From contig OZ038526.1 of NCBI GenBank assembly GCA_964036665.1, forward strand, positions 11,718,001 through 11,782,000: a stretch of DNA of 64,000 nt, in the 5' to 3' direction. Source of the stretch: Gordius sp. MW1 (Eukaryota > Nematomorpha > Gordioida > Gordea > Gordiidae). Both the position numbers and the translations under genes were made by a program. This document shows, piece after piece, positions 45,115 through 56,999 of this stretch (within the stretch, counting starts at the first letter, position 1; each line of letters starts with the position of its first letter). Below the pieces are notes generated by a model, which saw nothing but the letters and a program-made list of their open reading frames with translations, did not search any database and was not told the origin of the DNA.

Positions 45115-47105
45115 AATAGTCCCCTCGTGGAGCGTTACATAAAAGTGACAAACTTCTTGTGCCAATGCACATGACGGCCGGACTTGGTGGTAATTGGTGT
45201 AGGAGTGATTTTGGCTGGTGGAGAAGTGCTTTGGGAGGAGTGGATACAGCGGGTTGTATGGTAGGTTTGCCTAATGTAGGTTGACTTGGAGGAGAGGGAC
45301 ATGGATTTGGGGAATTCGGGTCATCGAATCTTGGTTCAAGGAATGCTGGCTTCAAACGATCAATTAAGACAGTGTCTTTTTTACCATTGTGGTCTATGAT
45401 AAATAATTTAGTATGCTTTTTGATTACTTTGAAAGGTCCTTTATAGGGAGGAACCAAGGCTTTGCGTAGCTGGTCAGTCCTAACAAAAATACGGGTGGAT
45501 GTGAATAAATTTTCGGAAATTTGTTGTTTGATGTTCGATGGTCTGGAAGGTGTAAATCGGACATAATCGAACTGCTGTCGAAGGCGTTGGATGTAATCGG
45601 CGGCGTTTATGTCGCAATCCAACCGTTGTAAAAAATCTCCTGGGAGTCGTTAAGAAGTACCGTATACCAACTCAGCGCTTGAACAGGCGAGGTCTTCCTT
45701 AACGGTGTTGCGAATCCTTAGGAGTACAAAGGGAATTAGGTCGGACCAACAAGTAACGTCACCTTTTGTCATGATTGAACTTTTGAGTCAGTGAAATCGC
45801 CCTACCATCCCATTGGCTTGTGGATGGTAAGCTGTCGTAGTGATATGGTGATAACCTAGTAAAATAGATAATTGTTTAAAAAGGGCTGAATGAAATTGCG
45901 GACCCCGGCCCGTGGTTAATGTCCCTGGAACACCAAAGGTAGCTATCCAGTGTGTCAAAAATGTGCGTGCAACGGTTTCGGCTGTTGCGTCATTAATGGG
46001 AATTGCAATCGGCCACGGGTAAAACGATCAATGGCAGTAAAAATGTAAATGTGGCCGTTTGAAGGTGATAGGGTCCGACAAGATCTACATTTACGTGGCT
46101 AGACCTTGCGTCTGGTTCAGCGAATGTGCCTGGGGTTGATATTACGTGTCTGTTTACCTTGCATTTTTGACATGCAATGCATTGCTTTGTCCAATCGCGT
46201 GCATCTTTGTTCATTCCCGGCCAGACGAATCGTTGGGCGGGTAGCTTAAGTGTTGGGCGTAAGGCTGGATGAGAAAGACCATGTATTTGATTAAAAACAA
46301 TGCGTCGGAGCGTCCTAGGTACTAAAGGCCTCGCAGTTGATGTAGATGTATACCACGTAATAGTTCAATTTGTACCTGGAATTAAGCGTTGTTCCAGTTT
46401 AAGGCTTCCGAGCTCTTCTGGTTGATATTGCTCTTGTTTTTGTGTCATAGCAATTCTTTCTGTGAGTGATGTGTTTGGTTGTTGGATGGAGTTTGGTTGT
46501 TGTATGGAATCGATATCGATTCGGGACAAAGTGTCTGCTACGATATTCGCCTTACCTTTAATAAACGTTATATCTGAAGTGAATTGGGAGATATAGTCTA
46601 ATTGTCGTATTTCGCGCGGCGAGTATTTATCGGATTTAGAAGTGAGAGCGTAAGTTAACGGTTCGTGATCAGTAAAAATTGCAAAAGCGCCACCTTCTAA
46701 AATGTGTCGACAATGTTTAATTGAAAGATAACTTGCTAGCAGTTCTCTCCCGAACGTACTATATCGAGTTTGTGTTTTGCTTAATTAAAGGGAGAAAAAG
46801 GATAAAGGACTGGTTTCTCTTCTTACGATCTGATGTAAAACGGCTCCAATGGCAGAGTTTGTCGCGTCGGTTATAATAGAGATGTTGGCACCATCCACTA
46901 AATGATTAAGGGTCGAGATTTTATCGAGTAATATTATAATCTTGTGGAGTGCGCCATGTGCGCTCTGCGTCATGTTCAATGATCCTTTTGTGTCGTTGAG
47001 GAGATCAGTCAGTGGTTGTAGAAGGAGTGCACAGTTGGGTATAAAACGCTTGTAAAAATGTATCATTCCCACGAAACGGCGTAGTTGTGTCATAGTGGTC
47101 GGGGT
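45110..47105 (-). pseudogene. gypsy pol: RNase H, integrase and C-terminal tail
   Basis: RT/RNase H junction at 47093-46785 (LRRFVGMIHFYKRFIPNCA, ITDATNSAIGAVLHQ), integrase zinc-binding part (CIACQKCKVN) and first Asp in NVDLVGPYH at 46214-45993. The core near 45900 reads TTGRGPQFHS and NGMVGRFH where active enzymes have TD-RG and -ERFH, so two of three DDE residues are Gly. The C-terminal 170 residues (45622-45110) include a V-PYKGPFKVI motif, a Pro-rich tail and end GDYL. Stops and frameshifts elsewhere. Confidence 0.85.
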
Positions 47106-47111
47106 GGCAAA

Positions 47112-47240
47112 ATAAAAAGGAATAATAATGTGATATGATTTGGTGAATGGTAAAATGGTTGAATGTTATTTCCGTTAAAAATCGAGCTGGTATTGACAAT
47201 ATGCTACATCCATATTGTCAACTCGCCAAAATACCATACA
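47112..47240 (-). repeat. gypsy 5' LTR (part)
   Basis: Starts TGTATGGTATTTTGGCGAG at 47240 and is about 90% identical to 44986-45114. It breaks off at 47112 against pol sequence. Confidence 0.7.
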
Positions 47241-48512
47241 CATCATTTGTTATCTTATGCAGCATCTTTATTTGTAATATTATAATAATTCAAAGACAAA
47301 TAATTATAATAATCATATTGTTTCTCAATTAAAATAAAATTAAAAAGTTACTTAAGGCGCCAAGGGGCCAAAGATTTTTCCCTGGGGGGGGGGGCGGCCT
47401 AGGGGCCAAGTTTTTGCTCTTGGGGACCCCCCCCCCTCTAGCTACTCCACTGGTTTGAGAAAAGCCATATACCATTAATTTAATTTCTAGTTTTAGGTTG
47501 TGTCATTTCAATCTAATCAATAGAGTAAGATTCGCCCAACAATTTTTTTCTAGTCTCTAACACAATAGCTGACAGTTTTTGCAAGAACAAGATTTGAAAG
47601 TTTGTTAGAATTTGTTTATTCGAAAACCGTTGATGAATTTAATAATGAGAGAGTCAAGAGAGGATAAATGTTAACTTATAATAACCTTAATTAATTTAGT
47701 TGAAATAATATTATTAATTTTTGCCTATTGGTAAATCGAGGTTTTGAAGTTAAATCTAAATCATATAAATTAGCTTTATTTCCCGCTAATGAAAACACTG
47801 ATTCTCATAGATTTTATCTGAGTTATATCTGCCATTGATTAAGATTAGTGATAATATAAAAATTTTATTTTATTTTACAGAAAAGCTATTTGTAACAAAC
47901 TGTTGTTAAAAAGTTGTTGGCTTTAATATTAAGCTCGGAACGAGTTTAGAATAAAATTAATTTTGGACGATCCTAAACCTTAAATGAATTAGTTTATTAC
48001 GAAAATTCTTGGCACTTTTTCCCTGTGTATTGCGAAATAATACTAATAAAGGTTAAATTTAAGTTACACTTTTCCATGGGTCGAAATCAGGCTGGGTTTT
48101 AATAAATACAGGTCAATAATTTTCAATTAAATTTGGTATGCAAACTTTAAACTTCGTATAGCTAAAAAGACCCCTTTTCGTTAAACATGAAGAAATAATT
48201 AGTCTAGCTTATGTTAAATGAATTGTTATTAACATTAGATTTCATGTAAGGTATTGTAAGATTCAATTGACACATAATAAATACAAATTAAATTATTTTA
48301 AATTAATTTTTAAAACAACTAAATTAAAAAATAAAAGTTAGTTATAATTTTTTAATCTGCACCCTAACATAATATTATGCATCTTTATACCACGTGTTCT
48401 CAAATTTGATTATTTACCTCAGGGGATCAAAATGGATATCGGTATAGTTGCCATAAATGAGTCAATGATATCTGTTTAGTTTAAACTCCTAATTATTTGA
48501 TAGGATATTTGA
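47241..48512. other. AT-rich stretch with a poly-G MITE near 47345
   Basis: No gene seen. The first 200 bp hold MITE sequence; the rest is AT-rich. Confidence 0.4.
47345..47455. mobile_element. poly-G MITE, degraded copy
   Basis: GGGGCCAAAG, a run of about nine G, GGGGACCCCCCCCC and CTAGCTACTCCACTGG. Confidence 0.5.
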
Positions 48513-48516
48513 TTAA

Positions 48517-50086
48517 CCCTTCAATATACTTATGGGGTCTTAGAAACCCCACGAAAGTTATAATTTAACACCACTCAAAGAGTTTTAGATTTAGAGATTT
48601 GTTTTTTTAGAGTTTTCATAATTATGCAAAAGCTACATTTCCTAAAAATTTCATAGGATTTGCCTCAATACTTTGGAGATTTAAGCGTTTGGTGTCCTAT
48701 AAACCCCATAAGGTCAATTAAGAAAGTTTTTTTTTTTTACTTCAAAAATAATAATTTAAGCATGTGTATAACATTTGGATCAATATCGCTAGTTATATTT
48801 GTTTATTTTTATAGTTATTGAAATTATTGTGGAGCTATTTTTCTTTTTTAGTAACTTTTGTAATCAGCTGTTATGAGTAGTTTAATTTATGATTGTTTAA
48901 AATCCTCAAGTTTAGATTCTGATGGTAAAATAAGATTATAATTAGTTAGATGACTTTGTGGGTTCTTATAAAGTTAGTAAAAAGCCATTTGGTGTAGTCA
49001 AGGTTGATAATGCCCATCCAAAATCAAATAGAAATGTTACTTTAGATAATTGGCTCACAAGCTATGAGTTGACCAAGCATCAATTGGCAAACCATTCACT
49101 AACAATGGTGTGGACCATGAAAAAAAATAAAAGGCAAATTCCACAAAATTTTGGCCAAGCAAAAGTTTTATCAAGTAACTTTCTTTTTCAAGAAAATTTA
49201 ACTTTAGTATTTTATATTCCAAAAAAGCAAGCAGGTGATGTTACTGTCATCTCTTCATTTTAACCAAAAAATTGACTCAGATTCTGGGACTGCTTTAAAA
49301 CCATTTACAACATAACCAAAGGAGGAGTTGATATAGTGGATCAACTGTGTGCAGCATATTGCAAGGGTTTCAAATTGCTTACACCTTAATGTTTTTTTTT
49401 ACCTTGCTCAATATACCAACCATAAATTCCATGATTATTTATTTTAATGATCAAAATCGTATTTCAAGGCAAAAATTTATAACTGTTGGCCAGAGAAAAG
49501 AACTCTCCCACCTACATATGCTCAACAGGTTGAGCAATAAGCAGTTGCACAGAGATTTAGAATTTGTAAAACGATTTTATAACATTCAAGACAAACACAA
49601 ATTAACTCATAAGAAACAAAGATGTTCTAGCTGCGTGCAATAGGTGTCAAAACCCTGTCTGTGTTGATCACACTAATATTTTGCGAAAATTGCAGCGAAA
49701 AATGACCATTCTTAGAGTTTTCTATTATTTTACTGTATAATCATTTTATCATGATGCATGTTTTTTATATTATCAAACCTTCTTTTAATAAAAACATTTG
49801 CTTTTTATACTTCTACTAACTGTTTGGTCTCCATGACAAAAATAAAACATGTCATTTTGATTTTTATTCATTTTCTTTGTGTTTAGTAAATTGCATATAA
49901 TTTAGAATTACTATTTACAAATAAATTATTTTTTTCACAGACCTATAAGAGGCTTTAATAAACTTATATTTCAAATTTGAGAAGTGTTACTATAGTGGTT
50001 TTAAAATTATAATCATTTTAAGAATGGGGTTTTATAAACCCCATAAGTCACTTCAGGGTTGGGATTTCTATAAGTACATTGGAGGG
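48517..50086 (+). mobile_element. piggyBac element with TTAA on both sides
   Basis: Starts CCCTTCAATATACTTATGGG after TTAA (48513-48516) and ends with the complement of CCCTCCAATGTACTTATAG before TTAA (50087-50090). Inside is a partial piggyBac transposase. At 1570 bp it is an internally deleted relative of an autonomous element; the 12010-12423 and 24195-25046 copies belong to the same family. Confidence 0.9.
48950..49700 (+). pseudogene. piggyBac transposase, C-terminal half, broken
   Basis: First block (48958-49263) has NVTLDNWLTSYELTKHQLAN, TMKKNKRQIPQNF and PKKQAGDVTVISSF. In other frames follow TKGGVDIVDQLCAAYC near 49315 and a Cys-rich tail (RCSSCVQ). These are the second half of the piggyBac DDE domain (including the conserved GGVD-VDQ) and its C-terminal cysteine region. 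The N-terminal half is missing; at least two stops or frameshifts. Confidence 0.9.
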
Positions 50087-50144
50087 TTAAACGCAATTGC
50101 TGAAAGTTATCTTATTAGCATCTATATAAAGGCCTTATTATCAT

Positions 50145-50215
50145 TAGAGGTCTGCATGGGCCGGGCCAGCCCGCAGGCCCAAGCCCGGCTCGCACGAACC
50201 CGGAAATCATTTATT
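50145..50215. mobile_element. hAT terminal fragment
   Basis: TAGAGGTCTGCATGGGCCGG followed by GC-rich words, matching the left terminus type of 50886. No partner end found. Confidence 0.5.
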
Positions 50216-50724
50216 TGCCCTTTTGTCTAATGGTTTGTCTTAATATCAATTTCAGATTCAGATGGCGCGAATTTATCTTTATCAAATATCCGATTCAATT
50301 TCATGTGTCAAACTCGGTTTTAATTATTAATATTTAGTTTAGTTTTTTGATAGTTAAAAACGTTTTTATGTTTATTTCAACGCTTGAGATTGATCGCTGT
50401 TACGTTATGCCTCTGAAATGTAAATCTGCTATTCAAAGTTAAGACACGGCTATGTTATAACCCGTACAACAATTTTTGCTGCGCAGCAAAATCCGATATA
50501 AGACAAGCCCTAAAAGATGTTAAATTAGTTTTGAAATATCAATCTTATATCCTGTCGCATACATTCATTTTGACCGCTAAATTTAAATTGAATATCTTAT
50601 TTTGTTTGTTTGAAATTTATTTTGCCTTTAAATTATATAAGATAGTTGCTTCTTAATATTCCAATTAAGTAAGTGTAACTCCTTTTGAGTTACATTGTCT
50701 TAAAATGTTTATTATAAATTTCAC

Positions 50725-50885
50725 GGGTAGGCCTGGCAAGCGGGCGGGTACGGACGGGCCTGAAGTGCCTAAAAAAATACGGGCGGACCTAGAAGTTTTT
50801 AAAACGGGTAGGGACGGGCCTGAAGTGCGTAAAAAAAGTACTGGCGGGCTCGGACGGGTCTTTCTAAAAAAGGCGTGTTGCAGAT
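50725..50885. mobile_element. older hAT terminal fragment
   Basis: Repeated GGGCGGGTACGGACGGGCCTG words running up to GTTGCAGAT, which looks like a decayed hAT end and served as target for the 50886-56986 insertion. Confidence 0.5.
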
Positions 50886-51149
50886 TAGAGATATGCAACG
50901 GGCCCTTTTTAGAAGGTCTGCCCGCCCGTACCCGTTTTTAAAATTTTAAGGCCTGTCCGAGCCCGCCCGTAATTTTTTTTCAAGACTTCAAGCCCGTCCG
51001 TGAATTTTTTAGGCCCGTCCGTAAATTTTTCAGGCCCGTCCAAGCCCGGCGTCCGGCCTAATTCATCAATAATTTCACAAAATTTTATTTAATTTTTTGA
51101 CATATTTATAGAAAAACATCAATAATTATCATGTAAAAATAATAAATTA

Positions 51150-52870
51150 TCAATCATTTCTGGTTTTAGGCGAGTTCGCCTTTCTTCTACAAGCCTTCCT
51201 GCCGGAGAAAAATTTTGCTCCTGGTGGCACTCGTAGCCGGTATACATAATATCATATGTGCTAAATGTGCTAATTTAGGGTATCTATTAAAGGTTAAATT
51301 TAATTTTAAATATAATACTTGTCCTCTTTGGCTTTTCACCATTTTAACAAATCGAAATAAACCTCAATAGTTTCATCTAAATATTGACTAAACTCATCCG
51401 CCACAGGATTATGATCATCAAAAAATTGTTTTCGGTCTCTTACCTTGTTATATTAATATTAATAAAACTTTAAGTACTTGCGAGAGATGTCTTTGAGCCC
51501 AGTAAAACAGAAGATTTTCTTATAACAAACCCTTCTTGCTCTATAACATTTCTTATATCTTGATATATATCTAGTTTTTCTTCTTCAGGTATCATCTTCA
51601 TCTGTCTAAACTTCGGATGCAAGACCGAGGCTATTTTGTGATACCGATTAACTACCATTTTTTCTTTAATAGCTTCTTTTAAACGATTCTTTATTATGTT
51701 GACTTGTCCGCCGTATAAACTGTAATCCGACAATCTTTCATAAGAATACATGTGGTAGGGTTGGTTCTCGATCAGCCTCCAACTGAAGAGAAGCCTCTTT
51801 AAACGGCTGCAAGACTTCTATTAAAGATTTCAACAACATTTTATCTATATTTTCCAGATATGAAAGTTCATTTCGTTGTTCCAATATAGCTTCAACTTCG
51901 TCATAAACCTTATAAATAGAGTTCAGAAGGGTCAGTTTTGAGCTTCATCTTACAATTACATCTTGATGCAAGGTATGGGACAGCTTGCTATTTAGTCCAC
52001 TTTGTTTGAAGTGCCTCCTGACTATCTTTAGAGGCATTCATGAGTTTATAAACAACCGTGGCTTCTTGATTTAAGAAAGAATCATTAAATGCCATTTTTA
52101 TTATATTATTTATAAGGTGGGCTGCGCAATTTAATCTTCTATAATTGTCTAATGCCTTGACAATGTTAGCACCCTGATCAGTGATAAATATTAATAAGGG
52201 CTTCTTCATTGGTAATGCCAAAAGTCATTTATTTGTTTAATAATTCATTTCTAATATTGTCCCCTGATTTTTTTTCATGCTTAAAAGGAGTTGTCAATAA
52301 TATTTTTTCCCTCAGGCTAACATTTATATAATGAATACTTAAAGTGAGAAAACTGATTTTTGTATAATCAGATGTCCACATGTCCGTTGTGGCCGCACAA
52401 AGCCCTTTCTGAATGTAATGTTTTATATCTGGAATTATAGAAAGTCGAAGTCTTTCAGCCTCACCTTTCATGTGGCCACTTATAGTTGATAGATGAGGCA
52501 TGAATTCTCGCACATTGATAAGCCCCTTAGTTGACAAACTATCTAACAAAAACTGACAAAACCCAACAAAACCTTCTCCTGCTAAAGTTTCAAATGGACG
52601 TAAATCTTTTGAGCAAATTCATAGCCTGATTTATGATTGATTTTTTAATTTTTCCTTCTTTTAAGGGGTTTATTTTATTCATATAATGATCTAGTGTTAG
52701 GCTATTTTGTTTTTGAGGTATACATTTGTGGCGTTTTAAATGTGATGTACCATCTGCTGATTTGTATGAAAGTATTTTTTTGCAATTTTTGCATATGCAG
52801 GCACTAACTGATTCACCATTAACCCATTAAGTGATCAAATTGTTCCCACACTTTACTTTTAAGCTTGTGA
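51150..52870 (-). pseudogene. hAT (Hermes-like) transposase, broken
   Basis: Reading leftwards: BED zinc finger (VWEQFDHL near 52850, then C-x2-C, TSHLKRHKC), 52549-52229 with AATTDMWTSDYTKISFLTLS (first Asp region), 52221-51988 with FITDQGANIVKAL and LNCAAHLINNIIK (second Asp, then the C-x2-H motif), 51751-51470 with KIASVLHPKFRQMKM, and a C-terminal part near 51250 (LCIPATSAT) where intact enzymes read SSA-ER-FS. Several stops and frameshifts. Family known to cut-and-paste with 8-bp duplications. Confidence 0.85.
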
Positions 52871-53252
52871 TTTAAATTTTTTCACCTTTTTTATAATTAG
52901 ATATGATTGTGGACAAATTATTTCTATAATAAAATTAAATAATAAAGTAAAGATGTATCAATATAGCATTAACTTTTATTACATAGCATATATTTATTAT
53001 AGATTAGGCCTTTTACTAATAAATTGTTAGTTTCAAAACAAAAAAAAATACAATTTTAAAGGGATTAGTAAAGCAAAGCGATATGCCAAATATTTATTAA
53101 AAACTTTCAGAAATAAATACCTTTTTCAACCAAGCTAAATCTAGTTAATATTGTAAAATTAATGTAGAAAAAAAAATTAATATAACAAGAAAAATTTGTG
53201 AAATATTCAAGCACTAAAATTTTAAGGCTAAGGAATTAAACTTAATTATAAC

Positions 53253-53262
53253 AAAAAAATAC
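53253..53262. repeat. target-site duplication of RTE copy C (left)
   Basis: AAAAAAATAC, repeated at 56365-56374. Confidence 0.6.
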
Positions 53263-53345
53263 GGGGCGTGGTGGCGTAGTGGGTATAAGTTTGGACTTTG
53301 AAACAAGATGTTGCCGGTTCGATACCACCTCCGGCACTTATTCCA
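53263..53345 (+). promoter_or_regulatory. tRNA-like head of RTE copy C (possible Pol III promoter)
   Basis: GGGGCGTGGTGGCGTAGTGG provides an A-box (GGCGTAGTGGGT) and GGTTCGATACC matches the B-box consensus about 40 nt downstream. TGCCGG/CCGGCA form an extra stem. The head starts exactly at the insertion junction, so it is part of the transposed unit. Confidence 0.6.
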
Positions 53346-53549
53346 AAGATTAAAAATATCTCACAACGTCAACACGGCTGTCAGGCCTGGATAGCCGAGC
53401 GCCCCTGATCCAAGTGCTATATGAAAGTTCATAATAATGAAAGTAATGAAAGCGCTAGGGCGTCCTCTGTAAACGACGCTCATTGCCCCTATCATGGTGA
53501 AAGTCAACGAGGGTCACATCTTCCGCAAACGGATGTAGTTAAAAAAACT

Positions 53550-54290
53550 AGTTTGCTAAGGACGAGATTGAGAGTGGGCTCGCTAAATGTTGGAACGATG
53601 ACTGCAAAATGCCGAGAAGTTGCTGACACCCTCAGCAAGCGACGGGTTGATATAGATAGCGTAGGAAACAAGATGGAAAGGCGCAAAAGCAAGGATTATA
53701 GGTGAAGGCTATAAACTTTACTTTAATGGCCTAGAAACGAATAAAAATGGCGTGGCAATCATACTAGCCCCACATCTGCAAGATAAAGTCATTGAGGTAC
53801 AAAGAAAAAGTGGGCGACTCATGATATTGAAACTATGCATAGAAGGTCAAATGATTAATGTAGTTTCCGGATATGCTCCGCAAACAGGATGCACAGATGA
53901 AGAAAAGGAGGACTTTCGGGAAAAATTAGACGAAACGCTACGAATTATACCCAGAGCTGAGATAGTTATATTTCGAGCGGATATGAATGGTCACGTAGGC
54001 AAAACAAGAGAAGGATTTGAACGGTACCATGGTGGAAATAAATACGGAGCTAGAAACGATGAAGGGAATTAAATATTGGAAATAGCCGTGGCATTTGATT
54101 TGGCCATCACAAATACCTTCCTCAAAAAGAATGTATATCACCTAATAACATACATAAGTGGAAATCGATCTTCGCAGATTGACTTCCTTCTAATATCAAG
54201 AAAGGAATTAAAGAATGTACGAGATTGTAAGGTGATACCAGGTGAGGCTATTTCAGCCCTGCATAGACTTGTTGTGATGGACTAAACCAT
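53550..54290 (+). pseudogene. RTE apurinic-like endonuclease domain (copy C)
   Basis: RVGSLNVGTMTAKCREVAD (first motif), then NVVSGYAPQTG, IFRADMNGHVG (usual GDFN-GH position; the Gly is Arg here), YGARNDEGN and QIDFLLISRK...LHRLVVMD. Three frame breaks (near 53705, 54072 and 54285). The enzyme nicks target DNA for target-primed reverse transcription. Confidence 0.85.
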
Positions 54291-54299
54291 CTCCAAGGC

Positions 54300-56362
54300 G
54301 AAAACACAAAAGCCGAAGAGATTAAATGGGAAAATCAAATGGTTCCGGCTACCAAAATTGAAAGATATTTACAATGATCAAATAGTTGAACGGCTACAAA
54401 TAGATGATCAGCAGAATGCTAACGATATGTGGAATAACATAGCTAACACGGTACGATCAGTAGCGAGATGTGTTCTAGGAGAAGGTAAACCAGGTATGCA
54501 AAAAGATAAGGATACATGGCGGTGGAACGAAGACGTGCAACGCCTGGTCAAGTTGAAAAGAAAGCTTTGCAAATTATGGTGAGGCAACAGAAATGAAGAA
54601 ACACGATTGGCATATGTGAAAGCTAAAAATGAGGCAAAACGTTGTGTAGCCAAGGCTAAAACTGAGGTCTACGAGAATTTGAATGCCAAGTTAACCAGTA
54701 AAGAAGGGGAAAGAATGATCTACAAAATCGCAAAGATCAGAGCAAGAAACTCGAAGGATGTGGTAAACGTGAAACTATAAAGAGCAAGGAAGGCATCACT
54801 CTAACTCTGGACCATCAAATCATAGATCGTTGGGATGAATACAATAAAGAATTATTAAACAGTGAAAATGGGTTTTCGGATCACTGCGAAAGCAAGACCT
54901 ATGAATATGACCCAGAGTTAGAAGAGACAGAAGAAGAGGTTGACCAGGTGCTAAAAAAGATGACCATGGGTAGAGCGGTGGGACCTGATAATATACCTAT
55001 GGAAGCTTTCAAAATGCTAGGACCCTTAGGTGTACATCTACTTGCAAAGCTGTTTACAAAATACCTGCAAGTGGTATGATGCCTGATGAGTGGAGGGAAA
55101 GCTATGCTATACCTATCTATAAATTGAAAGGAGATGTACAAGAATGCAACAACTATCGAGGATAAAGTTAACGAGTCACGTAATGAAGGTGTGGGAAAAG
55201 GTTATAGAAGCTAGACTCCGAAAAATTATCTCAATAGATGAACGACAATTTGGGTTCATGCCTGGAAAGTCGACTTCAGATGCAATACATGGTCTTAGGA
55301 GGCTTATGGAATAAAAGGGAAAAACAAAAGGATATTCATATGTGGTTTATCGATCTTGAGAAAGCTTTCGATAAATTGCCAAGGCAGTTGATATGGGATA
55401 GCCTGAGTTCTAATGGTGTACCCGACGCATATATAATGTTAATAAAGGATATGTATAGAAATGCAAAAACCAAAGTTCGGACATCCAGTGGTACATCAAA
55501 GGGATTCAGCCTAAATGTCGGTGTGCATCAAGGATCGGCCCTAAGTCCATTGCTCTTCATAACAATAATATATTCGATAACGAAAGACCTGAAACGCGAA
55601 TCACCTTGGTCAATGCTCTATGCGGATGATATAGTCCTGTGCGCAGGCTTAAATGTGGATTTAGCAGAGCAGGTAAAAGTTTGGATGGAATTGAAGGCAA
55701 AGGCCTTAGGGTCAACCGAGATAAAACTGAATATGTATGCTTGGAGTCGGGGAATGAATACAAAGAAACAGACCTGCAAATCGATGACTGGTGTTTAAGC
55801 AGTAGGAAGGAATTCAAATATCTTGGTTCTAGGGTACAATGTGATGGAAGTGTGGAAAAATTAAGGCAAGACAGGGAGTTGAGTGGTGTCCTAGGTGACA
55901 AAAACATACCACTCAAATTGAAAGGACGGTTATATAACACCGTTATTGTACCAACGGTATTGTAAGGAGCGAAAACCTGGGCAATTAAGGCAAAAGAGGA
56001 ACAAAGCTTGGCTACAATGGAGATGCGAATGTTAAGATGGATCTTGGGAATAAGCAAAAAGAACCATATAAGGAATCAAGACATAAGGTATAAACTAAAT
56101 GTAGTTTCAGAGAAAGTTAGTGGTAAGAAGATTGAGATGGTATGGCCATTTGGAGAGATGGGAGGAGAGTCACTTGGCAAATAGTATCAAGAAAGTGCAA
56201 GTCGAAGGTAAGCGAAAATGAGGGAGGCCTAAACTGACATGGGAGCATAAAATAGATATGGACTTAAGAAGGTACGAGCTAAAGCGAAGCTGGTGTAAGT
56301 GCAGGAATACATGGAGAACGTATTTAAAGAAGCTGACCACTAAATGTGACAAACAACTATAG
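54300..56362 (+). pseudogene. RTE reverse transcriptase and C-terminal domain (copy C)
   Basis: Linker (54358-54770), then RT: VGPDNIPMEAF near 54980, CNNYRG near 55150, QFGFMPGKSTSDAI near 55245, FIDLEKAFDKLPRQLIWDSL (55345-55405), NVGVHQGSALSPLLF near 55520 and MLYADDIVLCA near 55615. The catalytic YADD box is intact. A frameshift follows, then the DKTEY and KYLGS motifs and the post-RT domain with GRPKLTWEHKIDMDLRRYEL near 56220-56280. Several stops and frameshifts make it non-functional. Confidence 0.9.
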
Positions 56363-56999
56363 GAAAAAAAATACAAAGCTAACAAAAACTTACATTTAAG
56401 TTTGTAATTAAAGTTAATTTCAAAGCAGTTTACAGTTATTAATTTACATCAGTTAATACACTTAATTTTAGATAAAACAAAAATATTTATTAAATTATAT
56501 GGCACTAATAATAACTATACAGTAATGATAAAATTTAACACAGAAGTGTAATTGAACTTACTTATAAAAGAATATATGAAGCTATAGTCTTAAAAATCAA
56601 TGGCAATTAAAATTTTTTAAAGTTAAATTTAGCGCTTGATAAATGAATGAATGCTACATGATATTCAAAATTTAGAGGTGAAAAAAATTAATTCTAAGTA
56701 TTTAATAAAAATGATATATTAATTGTTATGCAATTCATGGGCTTGCTTTTTGTTTTTTTATAATTGTTTGATGTTTAAGGACCTTTGTAACTCCAAGACC
56801 TTTTATATAATCTCTGGTTCGTTTAAGCGCGTTTATAAAATTTCAGGCCCGTTAAAAAAATCTCAGGCATGCCCGAGCCCATTCCATTAATTATTAAGCC
56901 CGTCCAGGTCAGGCCCGTAAAATTTTTTTTGAAACAAAGCCCGTCCATACCTGTCCGCGCGCCGGGCCGGCCCGTGCAGATCTCTATTGCAGATCACAA

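Larger units (their letters stand above)
44986..47240 (-). mobile_element. Ty3/gypsy element, internally deleted
   Basis: Two LTR copies in direct orientation (44986-45114 and 47112-47240, 129 bp compared) bracket the second half of pol. The upstream LTR joins directly to the RT/RNase H region, so gag, protease and most of RT are deleted. The downstream LTR may continue left of 44986. Confidence 0.8.
53263..56364 (+). mobile_element. RTE-type LINE, copy C, nearly full length
   Basis: 3.1 kb between AAAAAAATAC duplications. It begins with a tRNA-like head, then a leader, endonuclease, RT and C-terminal domain, ending in an A-rich stretch. It differs from copies A, B and D in its 3' end and in many codons, so it is a distinct RTE subfamily. 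It interrupts a hAT element. Confidence 0.85.
50886..56986 (-). mobile_element. Hermes-like hAT element, 6.1 kb, with nested RTE LINE
   Basis: TIR TAGAGATATGCAACGGGCC (left) and TAGAGATCTGCACGGGCC (right complement), flanked by identical TTGCAGAT at 50878-50885 and 56987-56994. Both subterminal zones contain GCCCGTCCG words. The left half carries a minus-strand transposase (51150-52870). The right half is an RTE insertion (53263-56364). Without the RTE the element is about 3.0 kb, the usual size for an autonomous hAT. Confidence 0.9.

Noticed and set aside
53263-53345. Functional tRNA gene
   Set aside because: A/B boxes are present but acceptor and T stems do not pair properly, and the sequence is part of a transposed LINE.
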